A stretch of DNA of 33,882 bases from JABDJZ01 sp047619685 (GTDB taxonomy: Bacteria; Bacteroidota; Rhodothermia; Rhodothermales; UBA10348): NCBI GenBank assembly GCA_047619685.1, contig JBLHLC010000042.1:1-33882 (forward strand). The letters are read 5' to 3'. The position numbers were made by a program, and so were the translations under genes. Below the pieces are notes generated by a model. The model searched no databases, was not told the DNA's origin, and saw only the letters and a program-made list of their open reading frames with translations. This document shows positions 8,926 through 18,170 of this stretch, piece by piece (positions within the stretch are counted from its first letter, which is position 1; every line of letters begins with the position of its first letter).

Positions 8926-9882
8926 TTATTTCCAGATCTGACGGGCGAGCCGCAGGAGGTTCTCACCCAGGATGGCTCGGACGGCGGTCTCACTGTAGCC
9001 ATGCTGGAGCATGACGTCGGTCAGCTCCGGGAACTGCTCGGGAGTAAACATCGACGGGTTTCCGGCAGCACCAAGCAGGGGATTGGCCAGGAATGCCGCC
9101 AGTTCGTCGGCATCGAAGACGTAATCGGAGGCCAGCGCGACGTGTTCTGCGCCGACCAGAGAGACCGCGTAATCGATGTGGCGGAAGTAATTCTGGGCCG
9201 ACGTATCGCCGCCCTGCAGGAATGTCCCGAAACCGGTGACGCCGACGGTCCCGCCCGTAGCTGCGCACGCCTTCATGACCTCGTCCGTTACGCATCGCGG
9301 GTGATCCACCATCGCCAACGGATTGGAATGGGTGAGCATGACGGGGTTGTTGGACCACTCGAAGACGTCCATACACGTGCGCTCACCCGTGTGGCTGCAA
9401 CACAGCGCCATCCCGACCGATTCCATCTCCCGGATTACCGACCGCCCGAACTCCGTCAGCCCAGTATCGGCATCCATGCAACCGCCGCCGGCCTCGTTGT
9501 TTCGGTTGTAGGCGACGAGCATCCAGCGCACTCCGAGGTCGTAATACGTCCGAACCATCGAGACCTGACCACCAAGGCCCATCATCCCCTCGATGTCGAA
9601 GGCCACCGCGGTCTTTCCCGCTGAGCGTGCCAATTCGATATCACCCGGCGCGCCGGCAAGGACGTATTCTTCCGGCCTGGCCAGAATCCAGTGGCGCATG
9701 AACGACAGTATCCGAACAGCCTCATCCCACGTGACGAGGTTGTCGCACATGACGTTGAGCACCACCATGTCGATCCCGGCGGCTCTCAATCGCGCCAGTT
9801 GAGGCAGGAAGGAGGCGTCCGGCCTGAGTGGCATGCAGGCGTGGTTGTCCCAAACCAGGGATCGTTGGTGCAGTGTTTCCAT
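8926..9882 (-). CDS. M19 membrane dipeptidase-type metallohydrolase
   Basis: This 318-residue TIM-barrel metallohydrolase belongs to the renal dipeptidase (M19) family, which cleaves dipeptides and related amides with two zinc ions. The expected ligands are present: D12-x-H14 (WDNHACM), E98 (FDIEGMMG), H164 (CCSHTG), H185 (LTHSN) and D253 (ASDYVFD). I chose the ATG at 9882, 8 bp after the previous stop; the frame is open to 9948, but that extension overlaps the upstream gene and does not resemble the family. No signal peptide is visible, so it is probably cytoplasmic. Its place inside a glycoside-oxidation operon is odd. It might act on an amide-bearing substrate, or on a non-peptide such as a lactone. 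Confidence 0.85.
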   Translation of the reverse strand: METLHQRSLVWDNHACMPLRPDASFLPQLARLRAAGIDMVVLNVMCDNLVTWDEAVRILSFMRHWILARPEEYVLAGAPGDIELARSAGKTAVAFDIEGMMGLGGQVSMVRTYYDLGVRWMLVAYNRNNEAGGGCMDADTGLTEFGRSVIREMESVGMALCCSHTGERTCMDVFEWSNNPVMLTHSNPLAMVDHPRCVTDEVMKACAATGGTVGVTGFGTFLQGGDTSAQNYFRHIDYAVSLVGAEHVALASDYVFDADELAAFLANPLLGAAGNPSMFTPEQFPELTDVMLQHGYSETAVRAILGENLLRLARQIWK

Positions 9883-9890
9883 GGCAGGGT

Positions 9891-12746
9891 CTATTTCATC
9901 ACCTCCATTTTCGCGTTCATCGTGCCGCGATGGCCCGGGAACGTACACAGGACCTCATACACGCCAGAGATTGCGGGCGCGGTGAACTCCAAGACCTCGT
10001 AATCCTCGTAGCTGATGAGCTGCGTGGCGACGATGACCTTGTCGTTGTCCGGGATGAACTGGGCAGCGAATCCGTCCCCGCCCATGGCATCCGCGGCCGA
10101 GCCAATCTCGTCCGCTGAGCCCGGCTGACCGATCACGAGGTTGTGCGGCATGAAGTCGTTGTTCTCGAACCACAACTTGACCTTCTGTCCGGCCCGCACG
10201 CGGAAGGTTGGGGTGTCGTACCGCATCTGCTCGGATACTGTCCGAATGACGATGGCGTCTGCGTCCGGTTGCCTCGCGACGGTCTCAGCTTCGGCCTCCG
10301 GCTCAGCCTTCACCATGCCGTCTGACGTGGCCGCGCTGTAATCCCACATGTACTGCACCGTGCGGGCAGCAATGCGGGCGTGCGCCACGGGGGAGTTCAG
10401 CACCATAGCCAGAAGATCCCGGTTCACGACGTTGTGCTGCTGGTAGAGCCAGAGGCCTTCCAGCATATGATGGGCATCGTCTTCGCTCTGAGGGTCCAGC
10501 GTGGACAACCATTCCTCAGCCGCGGCAATGACCTGGGCTGTGTTTCGCGCGGACAGCTCGACCCTGGCGCGGCGACGGATTCCGTTGATCGGATGTTCGA
10601 GCACTTTCAAGAGTTCGGAAATAGGCTCTCCGTGGATGGCCACGTGGTTGGACAGCGGCCGTCCAGGAGCCGTTATCCGGTAGATCCGTCCGTGTTCGTG
10701 GTCTCGACTGGGGTCCCGGATGTTGTGCTGCATGTGGCCAATGATAGCGTTGGCCCAATCTGACACGTACAGTGCGCCCTCGTCTCCAATCTCGAAGTCG
10801 GACGGCCGGAAATTGAGGTCGTCTGTGACCAGCAGATCACTCGTTTCTGTCCCGGTCACGTTGCCCAGCGCGGTATCGTAGGCCAGTTCATACTGCTTGA
10901 TACCCAGGAACGCGATCACGTTCAGGATGATGAAATTGCCTTCGAAGCTGGGCGGCAGATGCGCGCTCGAGATGATTCCGCTGGACGGTACGGGCCTGAC
11001 CGTGTTCTCCAGCAGTTTCCTCATGGCGAACAAGCCGTCGCCACTGGGCTTCACCTGAAAGGCCCGGCCGCCGGTGGCATCGGTCGCGTAGTGGTAGCCC
11101 CAATAATCGAAGTCGATGCCGTGGGCATTGGGCGGATTGGCCGCGTGGAAGCTGAATTCGCTGGTCCGCGGGTTGAATCGGTACATCCCGGATTCGCCAT
11201 TGACCTGATTGGCGCTCCACGGCGTCTCGATGTTCGACACGTTGAAGATGCCCCGCTGGTAGTAGAGGAATCCGTCGGGGCCGTATACGAAGTTGTTGGC
11301 GGAGTGGTGGGTGTCGGCCGACCCGAGCGCACCCATCAGATTGATCCGAACGTCCGCCACGTCATCGCCGTCCGTGTCCTTCAGGAACAGCAGGTCCGGC
11401 ACGGAAGCCACGATCACGCCTCCGTTCCAGAATTCGAATCCGGTCGGATTGTGCACGTACGCGAACGTGATGGCGGTGTCGGCCACACCGTCTCGGTTCT
11501 CGTCGGGCAGGATGAGGAGGCGGTCATCCATTTTCTTTGTGGGCTCCCACTTGGGGTAGGTGGCCCACGTCGCGGCCCACATCCGGCCCCTGGTGTCCAC
11601 GCCCAACTGCACGGGGTTCACGAGTTCAGGAAACATGTCTTCGGAGGCGAAGAGATTGACGGACAGTCCCGGTTGAAGGCGCATTTTGCCGATGGCCTCT
11701 TCGGCCGTCAGGAATTCGACGGATCCGACCACGCTGACGCCCTCCTGGAGCTGCTCCTCGTCCAGGTTGGTGATGACTTCGATGGGCTCCGGGACGTTGG
11801 AGTCATCCGGCTGGATCGATTCTCCGTTCGCGGCCGCCCAGATGACGGGGTCCCGATTGGCCGTCATGTAATCCAACTGCACGAGCTCTCGCTGGAGGAC
11901 TTCGAAGTTGGTCTGGTCGTCCGTAAAGGCCAGGACGGACCGGCTGCCCCAGACATCGTTGCCGTCGGTGGCCCGGTATCTGTTGAACCAGTGCCAGTTT
12001 TTGTCGAGAACGGCCTGGCGAATCCCTTCAATCTTGCCTGCACTTGCCCGGGGTGCGTGACCGAGCAACTTCTGGGCTAGTACCCGGCCAATCTGCCTGT
12101 TTCCCTCCGTAGTGAGGTGGATTCCGTTGATTGTCAGCGGCTCGCTGCTGCCATTGTAGAGTTTTTGGGATTCGCTGAAGAGGTCGACGAAAGCCAAAGC
12201 CTTGGCCTCCGCGACTGTCTTCGTCATTTCCGAAATCGCTGCGAGGCGGATGTTGTTGTCGCTGCCATCCGGGAAATTGGAACTGTTCAAGTCCTCGTGG
12301 GCGATGGGGGAGAACAACACGATTCGCGGGGGGCCCTTGTCTGAGTAGGTCCTGGCCACCGTGCTATCCACCCATGAAGCCAGGGCTTGACCAAACTGCT
12401 GGGGGTCGTCGTCGAACGACTCGTTGTATCCGAACATCGCGAAGATGACATTCGCCTCAGAGAGACTGAGGTAATCGCCTGCCGTCGGAAACCCCCTGCT
12501 TCGAGGACGATCGTCAACCCTGTCCCCGGTAAAACCGTGGTTACGAATCACGAGCTCGTGTCCGGGGAGTTCGGCCTGTAGGTAGGCCTCCATCCAACCG
12601 TCGTGCTGCATCCTGTCAGCAAGGGCATTGCCGACGATCACCAGGTGATCACCCTTCTGGAACTCAAAGGCGGGGGATTCACACCCCGCCAGCGCCAGAA
12701 CGAATGCGGCAGAGAGGGCGAGACGGCAATAGTGCACTGATTTCAT
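9891..12746 (-). CDS. Fusion lipoprotein: SGNH-like domain, PVC-type dehydrogenase propeller, blue-copper (cupredoxin) domain
   Basis: This 951-residue envelope lipoprotein has its lipobox (LALAGC) at Cys22. I chose the ATG at 12746, 10 bp after the ThuA stop, because it gives this clean lipoprotein signal; the frame continues to 12884. Residues ~33-230 are SGNH/GDSL-hydrolase-like, but block I reads GNAL (39-42) instead of GDSL and block V reads NGIH (207-210), so the usual Ser and Asp are absent while Asn108 and His210 remain. Residues ~360-692 form a six-bladed propeller like the putative membrane-bound dehydrogenases of Planctomycetes. Residues ~695-840 look helical (HEAT-like). Residues 849-951 are an azurin/plastocyanin domain with copper ligands H868, C934, H939 and M943. 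A role in envelope sugar oxidation with copper electron transfer is inferred. Confidence 0.82.
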   Translation of the reverse strand: MKSVHYCRLALSAAFVLALAGCESPAFEFQKGDHLVIVGNALADRMQHDGWMEAYLQAELPGHELVIRNHGFTGDRVDDRPRSRGFPTAGDYLSLSEANVIFAMFGYNESFDDDPQQFGQALASWVDSTVARTYSDKGPPRIVLFSPIAHEDLNSSNFPDGSDNNIRLAAISEMTKTVAEAKALAFVDLFSESQKLYNGSSEPLTINGIHLTTEGNRQIGRVLAQKLLGHAPRASAGKIEGIRQAVLDKNWHWFNRYRATDGNDVWGSRSVLAFTDDQTNFEVLQRELVQLDYMTANRDPVIWAAANGESIQPDDSNVPEPIEVITNLDEEQLQEGVSVVGSVEFLTAEEAIGKMRLQPGLSVNLFASEDMFPELVNPVQLGVDTRGRMWAATWATYPKWEPTKKMDDRLLILPDENRDGVADTAITFAYVHNPTGFEFWNGGVIVASVPDLLFLKDTDGDDVADVRINLMGALGSADTHHSANNFVYGPDGFLYYQRGIFNVSNIETPWSANQVNGESGMYRFNPRTSEFSFHAANPPNAHGIDFDYWGYHYATDATGGRAFQVKPSGDGLFAMRKLLENTVRPVPSSGIISSAHLPPSFEGNFIILNVIAFLGIKQYELAYDTALGNVTGTETSDLLVTDDLNFRPSDFEIGDEGALYVSDWANAIIGHMQHNIRDPSRDHEHGRIYRITAPGRPLSNHVAIHGEPISELLKVLEHPINGIRRRARVELSARNTAQVIAAAEEWLSTLDPQSEDDAHHMLEGLWLYQQHNVVNRDLLAMVLNSPVAHARIAARTVQYMWDYSAATSDGMVKAEPEAEAETVARQPDADAIVIRTVSEQMRYDTPTFRVRAGQKVKLWFENNDFMPHNLVIGQPGSADEIGSAADAMGGDGFAAQFIPDNDKVIVATQLISYEDYEVLEFTAPAISGVYEVLCTFPGHRGTMNAKMEVMK

Positions 12747-12756
12747 CGATTTCGCC

Positions 12757-13857
12757 TTACTTGTCATCCTGGATGGGTGCGGTGGCCGACATGATGGGTG
12801 TGTCCCAGCCCGCCATGTCTGCTGGCCTGACGCCGCGGCGATAGCCGCCAAAGCTGAACGTGACCGGGTTGTATGGGCCGACAAAAGCGACGTCGTTTTC
12901 GCCCGTGATCACTTCTTCCATGCCAGCCGCCCAGAGTGCGGCGTTTATCATCAGGCGCCGGAAGCCGTCGTTCGAAAAGTCTTCGGACGCGCCGTGCGTG
13001 GTCGTAAACACGCGGCCGGTCCGGCCTTCCGTGCCTTCGTAGGATCGCGTCCACACGACGGGCATCAGGCCTTTCTCCGGATCTACGGGAGAATCCGCGG
13101 ACAGTCCGTTCAGGATCTGCCCCAGGCCAAGAATCTCGGAGCCGTGCATCGGCGCGGCCTTATACCCGCCAGACTGAACATGCATGTCGCGGACGCCTCG
13201 CAGGATGGGATGCTCCATCTGCGCGCCATCGGGCCATATCCGTGAGCTCTGTTCGTGATTGTCCCCGTAGTGCCCGGCCCACGTCTCGCCCAGGACCTGG
13301 CGGCCGAAGCCCAGGTGGTATTCGTCTCCCTTGTAGTTGTAGGAGTATGCGGCGTACGGCCCGTCGTCGATTTTGAAGGCGTGCGTCGAGGTCCGGATGC
13401 CCACGATGGGACCGCCCCGCTCCAGGTAATCGACGATATGCTGCATCTCCTCGTGTGGGAAATCCTGAAACCGCAGGCCCATGACGACGAGGTCAGCCGT
13501 TTTCAACGCCTCAAGCCCGGCGATCTTCGAACTTCCCGGCTCGATGAACCCCTCGTCGTCCAGCGTGAAGAAGACACTGGCCTTGAAACCGAAACGGTTC
13601 GCCATTATCCGCGCCATCGCCGGCAGGATCTCTTCGGATCTGTACTCGTGGTCGCCCGCCAGGAACACGATATGTTTGCCCACGCCAGGGCCCTCCGTGC
13701 CTTGGTAGGTCACGAGATAAGGGTTGTCGTGGGTCGAGCCGTCCTGAGCGTTCACGGTCGGAGAGGTTGAGGCGAAGGCAAGAAGGACGAAGGCGAACGC
13801 CCGAGCTGCGCGTGCCAAAGGCCCCGGAGACTGAGTCGAAGGAGATACCATCATCAT
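12757..13857 (-). CDS. Exported ThuA-domain protein
   Basis: This 366-residue exported protein carries a ThuA (trehalose utilisation) domain, a glutamine-amidotransferase-like fold, at about residues 55-315. Recognisable segments are KHIVFLAGDHEYRSEEILPA, LVVMGLRFQDFP, GGPIVGIRTSTHAFK and RVFTTTHGASEDFSNDGFR. Three ATG codons lie in a row (13857, 13854, 13851); the first is used here, 7 bp after the TonB receptor stop, and the choice does not alter the signal peptide (cleavage near VNAQ). In rhizobia, ThuA works with the dehydrogenase ThuB in 3-keto-trehalose metabolism, but no ThuB homologue is in this window. An exported ThuA-like protein beside a TonB receptor suggests work on the sugar before uptake. 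The exact chemistry of ThuA is unresolved. Confidence 0.85.
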   Translation of the reverse strand: MMMVSPSTQSPGPLARAARAFAFVLLAFASTSPTVNAQDGSTHDNPYLVTYQGTEGPGVGKHIVFLAGDHEYRSEEILPAMARIMANRFGFKASVFFTLDDEGFIEPGSSKIAGLEALKTADLVVMGLRFQDFPHEEMQHIVDYLERGGPIVGIRTSTHAFKIDDGPYAAYSYNYKGDEYHLGFGRQVLGETWAGHYGDNHEQSSRIWPDGAQMEHPILRGVRDMHVQSGGYKAAPMHGSEILGLGQILNGLSADSPVDPEKGLMPVVWTRSYEGTEGRTGRVFTTTHGASEDFSNDGFRRLMINAALWAAGMEEVITGENDVAFVGPYNPVTFSFGGYRRGVRPADMAGWDTPIMSATAPIQDDK

Positions 13858-13864
13858 TGTGCGG

Positions 13865-15973
13865 TCAGAGAGTGATCTCGACACCGATAGACACGGTGCG
13901 GAGTGCGGCGGGGAAAATAAAGAGGACGTCGGAGCCGCCTGGGTCCCCATAAGCGGTGCTATGGTATTCCCGGTTCAGGGCGTTAAACACATCCAGCGTC
14001 ACCCTGTACTGGTTCCGGGCATAGGAAATCCGGGCGTCCAGCGTGGCGTAGTCCGGCAGCGAGGCCGTGTTGGCATCATCAACATAGGTGTCCCGGGTTC
14101 CTCGGAGGATCAGGCTGGAGGTCAGGGGCCCGAGGTCGGCAACAACGCCCGCCGTAAACGCGTGGAGCGGGATTGCCTTCACCCGGTTGTCCAGGTTGTC
14201 GCCGTTCCGGAAGGTGACGTTCTGAAGGGTGTAGTTCAAAAAGGCCGAACCCACGCCATTCTTCTCGACGTTGAGGCTTGTCTCAACCCCACGATGACGG
14301 CTCTTGCCAATGTTGACGTTGGAGAAGGTCTCGAACGAGAAGTCAAGTTCGTTCTTCATTTCGATGGTGTACGCGGAGCCGCTGACCATCGCCGACCAAC
14401 CGTTGGCACCGCCCATCCTGTGGTAGAAACCGGCCTCGATGCTGGTCCCCTCCTGGGGGATGAGGTCGGAATTGGAGATTTGAATCGCGTAGGGTGGGAA
14501 CGGCACCGGGAAGGCCCGGAGATCATACAGTTGATCCAGCGTCGGCGCCTTGAAGGACTGACTGGCACTCACGTAAACGTTGCCAATCTGTGAGGCCGAT
14601 GACGTGTACTGGTAATTCAGTCCCACCTTTGGGCTGAACGCCGTGTGCGACGTCGAGGGCACTTTCGAAGAGAGCCCCTCCACTTCGTCGAAGGAATCCT
14701 GAATGTTGTCCAGGCGCCCGCCGGCCGAGATGTTCAGCCGTGGAGAGGGGTTGAGCTCCAGGAAAGCGTACCCGGCAATTCCGTATCGCATGGCCGAACC
14801 ATCAGACAGAAGATCTCCCTGATCGCCAGAGGCGCCCAGATAGGTGTCGTCGATCCCTCCCGTCGCGATATGGTAGTACCGGGAATCCAGTGCGCCCATG
14901 TGCCCGTCGATCCCCAGGACAATCTTATTGTCCATCGGAATCGGCAACGAAAGATCAGAAATCTGTACGGTTGCCTTGAGGCCCAGTGCATCGACCTGCC
15001 TCTCCTGGGTATCGGCGAAGTCGGCACTCAGGGGGAGCGTTCTGGTCAAATCGTGGTCTCGAAGCTCCCCGGTCACCGAGCCGCTCAGACGTCCGGCGTC
15101 CATCCGCCAGGCGCCATCCAGCGAGGTTCGGAAGGTTTTTTCGGTTGCCTGATCGAACTGGAAAAACGGGAGGCTCTCCGAACCATCCTCCGTGACGTCA
15201 TTTGATCGCAGCGGTCCGGGCGTCTCGTAGTCACGCAGATTGACTGTCGTGGAAAGAGAGAGGGACTTGCTGTCCTTGTCGACCAGTTGGTAGGAGCCCT
15301 GGAACGTTCTCGAGGACCGCTCGCTGTGATCCCGGAAGCCCTCCGACGTGTTGAATTCCGCCACGGCCGAATACCGCCGGTTGGCGATCGAGCCGAAGAG
15401 GTTCCCGACCCCCAGCGTGCCGGTGCGGCCCCGAAGCACCGCGGTCATTTTCTCCGTGGGCTCGGTGAGCACATTGATCACGGCGCCGATGGCAGCGTCT
15501 CCATACAGTGAGGACGCCCCGCCACGAAGCACTTCGATGACCGTTGACGGAGAGGTGGCGATCTGCTCCCAGTTCACCAGCCCGTTCTCCAGGTTGTTGA
15601 CCGGCTTTCCGTTAAGCATCACAACCACGTACTCGGCCTCACCGCCCCCATAGAAGCCTCGCGTGACGGCTTGGGGGGCATAGCCGAGCCCATCGAAATC
15701 CAAGAACGTCATTCCCGGGATGTAGCCCAGCAAACTCGAAGCGCTCCGAAACGGCAGCGCCTGCAGCTTCCTGGCGTCCAGTACCGAGACACCGACCGTA
15801 GAAGAGGAAAGGGTGGACGCTACCTTCCGGGCGGTGATAACGATGGGGTCAAGCTCATAGGAGCGGATGCCTTCAGCAGTAGAATCCGCATTCTGAGCGT
15901 TGGCGGCTGGACCCAAGACTGGTCCGAGAAAAAGCATTCCGACTAGAATCGGACTTGCGAGGCGAGTACTCAT
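13865..15973 (-). CDS. TonB-dependent outer-membrane receptor
   Basis: This 702-residue outer-membrane receptor imports a ligand using TonB energy. It has a signal peptide (residues 1-~27, ending ANAQ), a TonB-box-like stretch YELDPIVITA at about residues 40-49, a plug domain (~55-165, with RGGASSLYGDAAIGAVINVL) and a 22-strand-type barrel ending in VDVFNALNREYHSTAYG and the final residues IGVEITL. It lacks the CarboxypepD_reg-like N-terminal extension of classical SusC proteins, and no SusD partner is adjacent. It is the first gene of a five-gene operon with 7-20 bp gaps, so its ligand is probably the substrate or product of the following glycoside enzymes. It diverges from the PEP-hydrolase-like gene across 60 bp. 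Confidence 0.92.
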   Translation of the reverse strand: MSTRLASPILVGMLFLGPVLGPAANAQNADSTAEGIRSYELDPIVITARKVASTLSSSTVGVSVLDARKLQALPFRSASSLLGYIPGMTFLDFDGLGYAPQAVTRGFYGGGEAEYVVVMLNGKPVNNLENGLVNWEQIATSPSTVIEVLRGGASSLYGDAAIGAVINVLTEPTEKMTAVLRGRTGTLGVGNLFGSIANRRYSAVAEFNTSEGFRDHSERSSRTFQGSYQLVDKDSKSLSLSTTVNLRDYETPGPLRSNDVTEDGSESLPFFQFDQATEKTFRTSLDGAWRMDAGRLSGSVTGELRDHDLTRTLPLSADFADTQERQVDALGLKATVQISDLSLPIPMDNKIVLGIDGHMGALDSRYYHIATGGIDDTYLGASGDQGDLLSDGSAMRYGIAGYAFLELNPSPRLNISAGGRLDNIQDSFDEVEGLSSKVPSTSHTAFSPKVGLNYQYTSSASQIGNVYVSASQSFKAPTLDQLYDLRAFPVPFPPYAIQISNSDLIPQEGTSIEAGFYHRMGGANGWSAMVSGSAYTIEMKNELDFSFETFSNVNIGKSRHRGVETSLNVEKNGVGSAFLNYTLQNVTFRNGDNLDNRVKAIPLHAFTAGVVADLGPLTSSLILRGTRDTYVDDANTASLPDYATLDARISYARNQYRVTLDVFNALNREYHSTAYGDPGGSDVLFIFPAALRTVSIGVEITL

Positions 15974-16033
15974 GTAGTAGCAGGGGTGTTATTCTTTCGC
16001 TGACTTTCCAATGGCTTACAAAATCAGACGACC
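15974..16033. promoter_or_regulatory. 60-bp divergent promoter region between TonB-receptor operon and PEP-hydrolase/UPF0261 operon
   Basis: The two start codons (ATG 15973 minus, GTG 16034 plus) are only 60 bp apart, so both promoters and any operator must share this AT-richer patch. On plus, TTTCGC followed 16 bases later by TACAAA is a possible but weak -35/-10 pair. No clear inverted-repeat operator is visible. Shared control of the two operons is inferred from the layout. Confidence 0.4.
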
Positions 16034-16894
16034 GTGATCACGAAACGTATCTCGACCCAACAGGTCCTCGCAAGACTTCAGGCAAAGGTAGCCCAGCGCA
16101 GACCGATAATGATTTCTTCGGCCGGCAGTGGATTGGTTGCCCGTCTTCTGGAAAAATCCGGTGCCGACTGCGTGAACACGTTCTCTGGCGCCCGACTTCG
16201 AGGCAACGGGATGGGGACGATGGCCATGATGTGGCCGATTCTGGATTCCAATAAACAAACGCTCGACTACACGCGCGAGGACATAATGCCGGCCATGGAT
16301 GGGAAGGCGTTTGTCTGCGCCTGCCTCAACGCCAACGATCCCCTCAAGGACATGCGCATGGTGCTTCAGGCGTGCAAGGACATGGGCGTACAGTCCGTGG
16401 CCAACATCGGCCCGTCCATCTCCTACGTGGACCACGACTCAGAGATTTACAGGGTGATGACTTCCGCTGGCATCACGCTCCAGCACGAAATCGACATGTT
16501 GGCGCTGGCCCGGGAAGAGATGGACATGGTTTCGATCGGGCTGGCTTTCACACTGGAGGACTCCATCGCCATCTGCGAGCAGGCCCGTCCGCACGTCTTT
16601 TGTTATCACGCCGGCACGACAAAGGGGGGACTCAGGGGATACGACAGCGGCATGACGATCCAGGACACCGCTGAGCAGACCGAGCACGCCTACCAGAAGT
16701 GCCGGGAAGTCCATCCCGACGTCATTCTGATTGCGCACGGCGCGGCCATGGAAAACCCGGCCGACGCGCAGTACATGCTCGACAATACATCGGGTCATGG
16801 CTTCTGGACGGGCTCGTCGACCGAGCGGCTGCCCATCGAGCGGGCTGTGACCGAAGCTGCTGAGGCTTTTTCCGACCTGCGTTTTTCCCGCTAG
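16034..16894 (+). CDS. Phosphoenolpyruvate hydrolase-like TIM-barrel protein (PF09370-type)
   Basis: This 286-residue cytoplasmic TIM barrel resembles the PEP-hydrolase/'TIM-barrel signal transduction' family (PF09370). The conserved core starts near residue 24 with RPIMISSAGSGLVARLLEKS and GADCVNTFSGARLRGNGMGT, matching the family's GAGTGLSAK and YNSGRFRMAGRGS blocks, and continues with NANDP, VQSVANIGPS and FCYHAGTTKGG. The start is a GTG at 16034; later ATG codons would cut into the first barrel strand. The gene precedes a UPF0261 gene by 57 bp. These two families often occur side by side or fused in bacteria and fungi, which supports both calls. Despite the name, the true substrate is uncertain; C-C bond chemistry on a keto-acid is plausible. 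Confidence 0.8.
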   Translation: MITKRISTQQVLARLQAKVAQRRPIMISSAGSGLVARLLEKSGADCVNTFSGARLRGNGMGTMAMMWPILDSNKQTLDYTREDIMPAMDGKAFVCACLNANDPLKDMRMVLQACKDMGVQSVANIGPSISYVDHDSEIYRVMTSAGITLQHEIDMLALAREEMDMVSIGLAFTLEDSIAICEQARPHVFCYHAGTTKGGLRGYDSGMTIQDTAEQTEHAYQKCREVHPDVILIAHGAAMENPADAQYMLDNTSGHGFWTGSSTERLPIERAVTEAAEAFSDLRFSR

Positions 16895-16951
16895 CCGCAC
16901 CCGCACGGAGCCCGCACCCAGCCCGAGCCTAACACTTCGCCAAACCGCACC

Positions 16952-18169
16952 ATGAAAACGATCGCGATTCTCGCCACGCTCGACACGAAAGCCGCAGAGG
17001 CTGACTTCATGCGCCAGGAAATCGAGAGGCTCGGGGGGAAGGCCCTCCTCATCGATCTGGGGGTTGTTGGTAATTCGCCGGTCAAGGCAGACGTATCGAA
17101 GGAAGAGGTCATCGAAGCCGGCGGCGGCTCGCTGGCTGAGCTCATGAATCATCCAACCAGAGCCAAGGTCGGTCCGGTGATCGTCGCGGGCGCGACCAAG
17201 ATTGTCCTGAAACTCCAGCAGTCCGGCCAGATCCATGCCGTTCTCGCGCTGGGGGGCACCCAGGGGACGTCGACCTGCGCCCCGGTCCTGCAGGCCCTGC
17301 CGTTTGGATTCCCGAAGGTCATGCTTTCGACGGCCGCCTCGGGCGACACGTCTCCCTTTGTGGGCATCAAGGACATCACGATGATGTTTGCGGTCAGCGA
17401 TATCCTGGGGCTGAACGTGTTCTCGCGCAGGATCCTGGCGAACGCCGCTGCCTGCGCGTGGGGCATGGCTCAGGTGGAGCGCAGCATCACCAAGTCCACG
17501 GCGAAGGGTGTTATCGGGATGACCAACCTGGGCGTGCTCACCCAGGGAGCGATGCACGCCGTGACCCTCTTCGAAAAGGCCGGCTACGAGGTCATCACCT
17601 TCCACGCCATCGGTGCAGGCGGCGAGGCGATGGAGCAGATGATGAAGGAGGGGATTATCACGGCGGTCTTCGACTACGCCCTTGGGGAGATTGCCGATGG
17701 TGTATTCGGCGTGCTCCGGGCGTCCGGCCCCGAGCGGCTGACCGTGGCGGGGAAGCTCGGACTACCGCAGGTGATCTGCCCCGGAGGGTCTGAGCATCTC
17801 GGGATCCTGGTCGGTGAGCCGAACAAGGCGCCGGCGGGATACGAGAGTCATCAAATCGTGTGGCATTCGCCGTACGTTTTCGTGCCGCGGCTGAAGGCCG
17901 ATGAGCAGGCCCGCGTGGCGGAATGCATCGGCGAGAGGCTTGTGCACTCCACCCAGAAAACGGTCTTCCTGATTCCCACGAAAGGAGTCAGCAGCTATTC
18001 CGCGGAAGGCGGCGCGCTTTACAACCCGGCGCTGGACCAGGCCTATCGGGAGTCACTGGAGCGGTGTCTGCCAGACAGCGTTGAAGTCGAAGCGCTGGAT
18101 TACACGGCCGAAGATCGGGCCTTTGTGGCGCATGCTGTCCGGCGGTTGATTGCTCTTGTCGAAGGCTGA
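16952..18169 (+). CDS. UPF0261 / Tm-1-like ATP-binding domain protein
   Basis: This 405-residue cytoplasmic protein belongs to UPF0261, related to the N-terminal half of plant Tm-1. Family signatures are IAILATLDTKAAEADFMR at the N-terminus, LIDLGVVG, LALGGTQGTSTCAPVLQALP, VMLSTAASGDTSPFVG, TNLGVLTQGAMHAV, VITFHAIGAGGEAME and the CPGGSEHL segment. Length and order match standalone bacterial members. The ATG at 16952 has no visible Shine-Dalgarno site. It lies 57 bp after the PEP-hydrolase-like gene, separated by a C-rich, GCAC-repeating spacer, so the two are probably co-transcribed. Members are thought to bind ATP, but no enzymatic reaction is well established. Its place among sugar-cleaving genes suggests a catabolic role. 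Confidence 0.88.
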   Translation: MKTIAILATLDTKAAEADFMRQEIERLGGKALLIDLGVVGNSPVKADVSKEEVIEAGGGSLAELMNHPTRAKVGPVIVAGATKIVLKLQQSGQIHAVLALGGTQGTSTCAPVLQALPFGFPKVMLSTAASGDTSPFVGIKDITMMFAVSDILGLNVFSRRILANAAACAWGMAQVERSITKSTAKGVIGMTNLGVLTQGAMHAVTLFEKAGYEVITFHAIGAGGEAMEQMMKEGIITAVFDYALGEIADGVFGVLRASGPERLTVAGKLGLPQVICPGGSEHLGILVGEPNKAPAGYESHQIVWHSPYVFVPRLKADEQARVAECIGERLVHSTQKTVFLIPTKGVSSYSAEGGALYNPALDQAYRESLERCLPDSVEVEALDYTAEDRAFVAHAVRRLIALVEG

Positions 18170-18170
18170 A

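Noticed and set aside
10959..12080. 373-codon plus-strand open frame inside the fusion lipoprotein gene
   Set aside because: It is antisense to a well-supported minus-strand gene, has a low-complexity Gly/Val/Arg/Asp composition typical of GC-rich shadow frames, and shows no domain.
16439..17605. 388-codon minus-strand open frame opposite the PEP-hydrolase-like and UPF0261 genes
   Set aside because: It spans two real plus-strand genes and the gap between them, and its Arg/Gly/His-rich translation has no recognisable motif.
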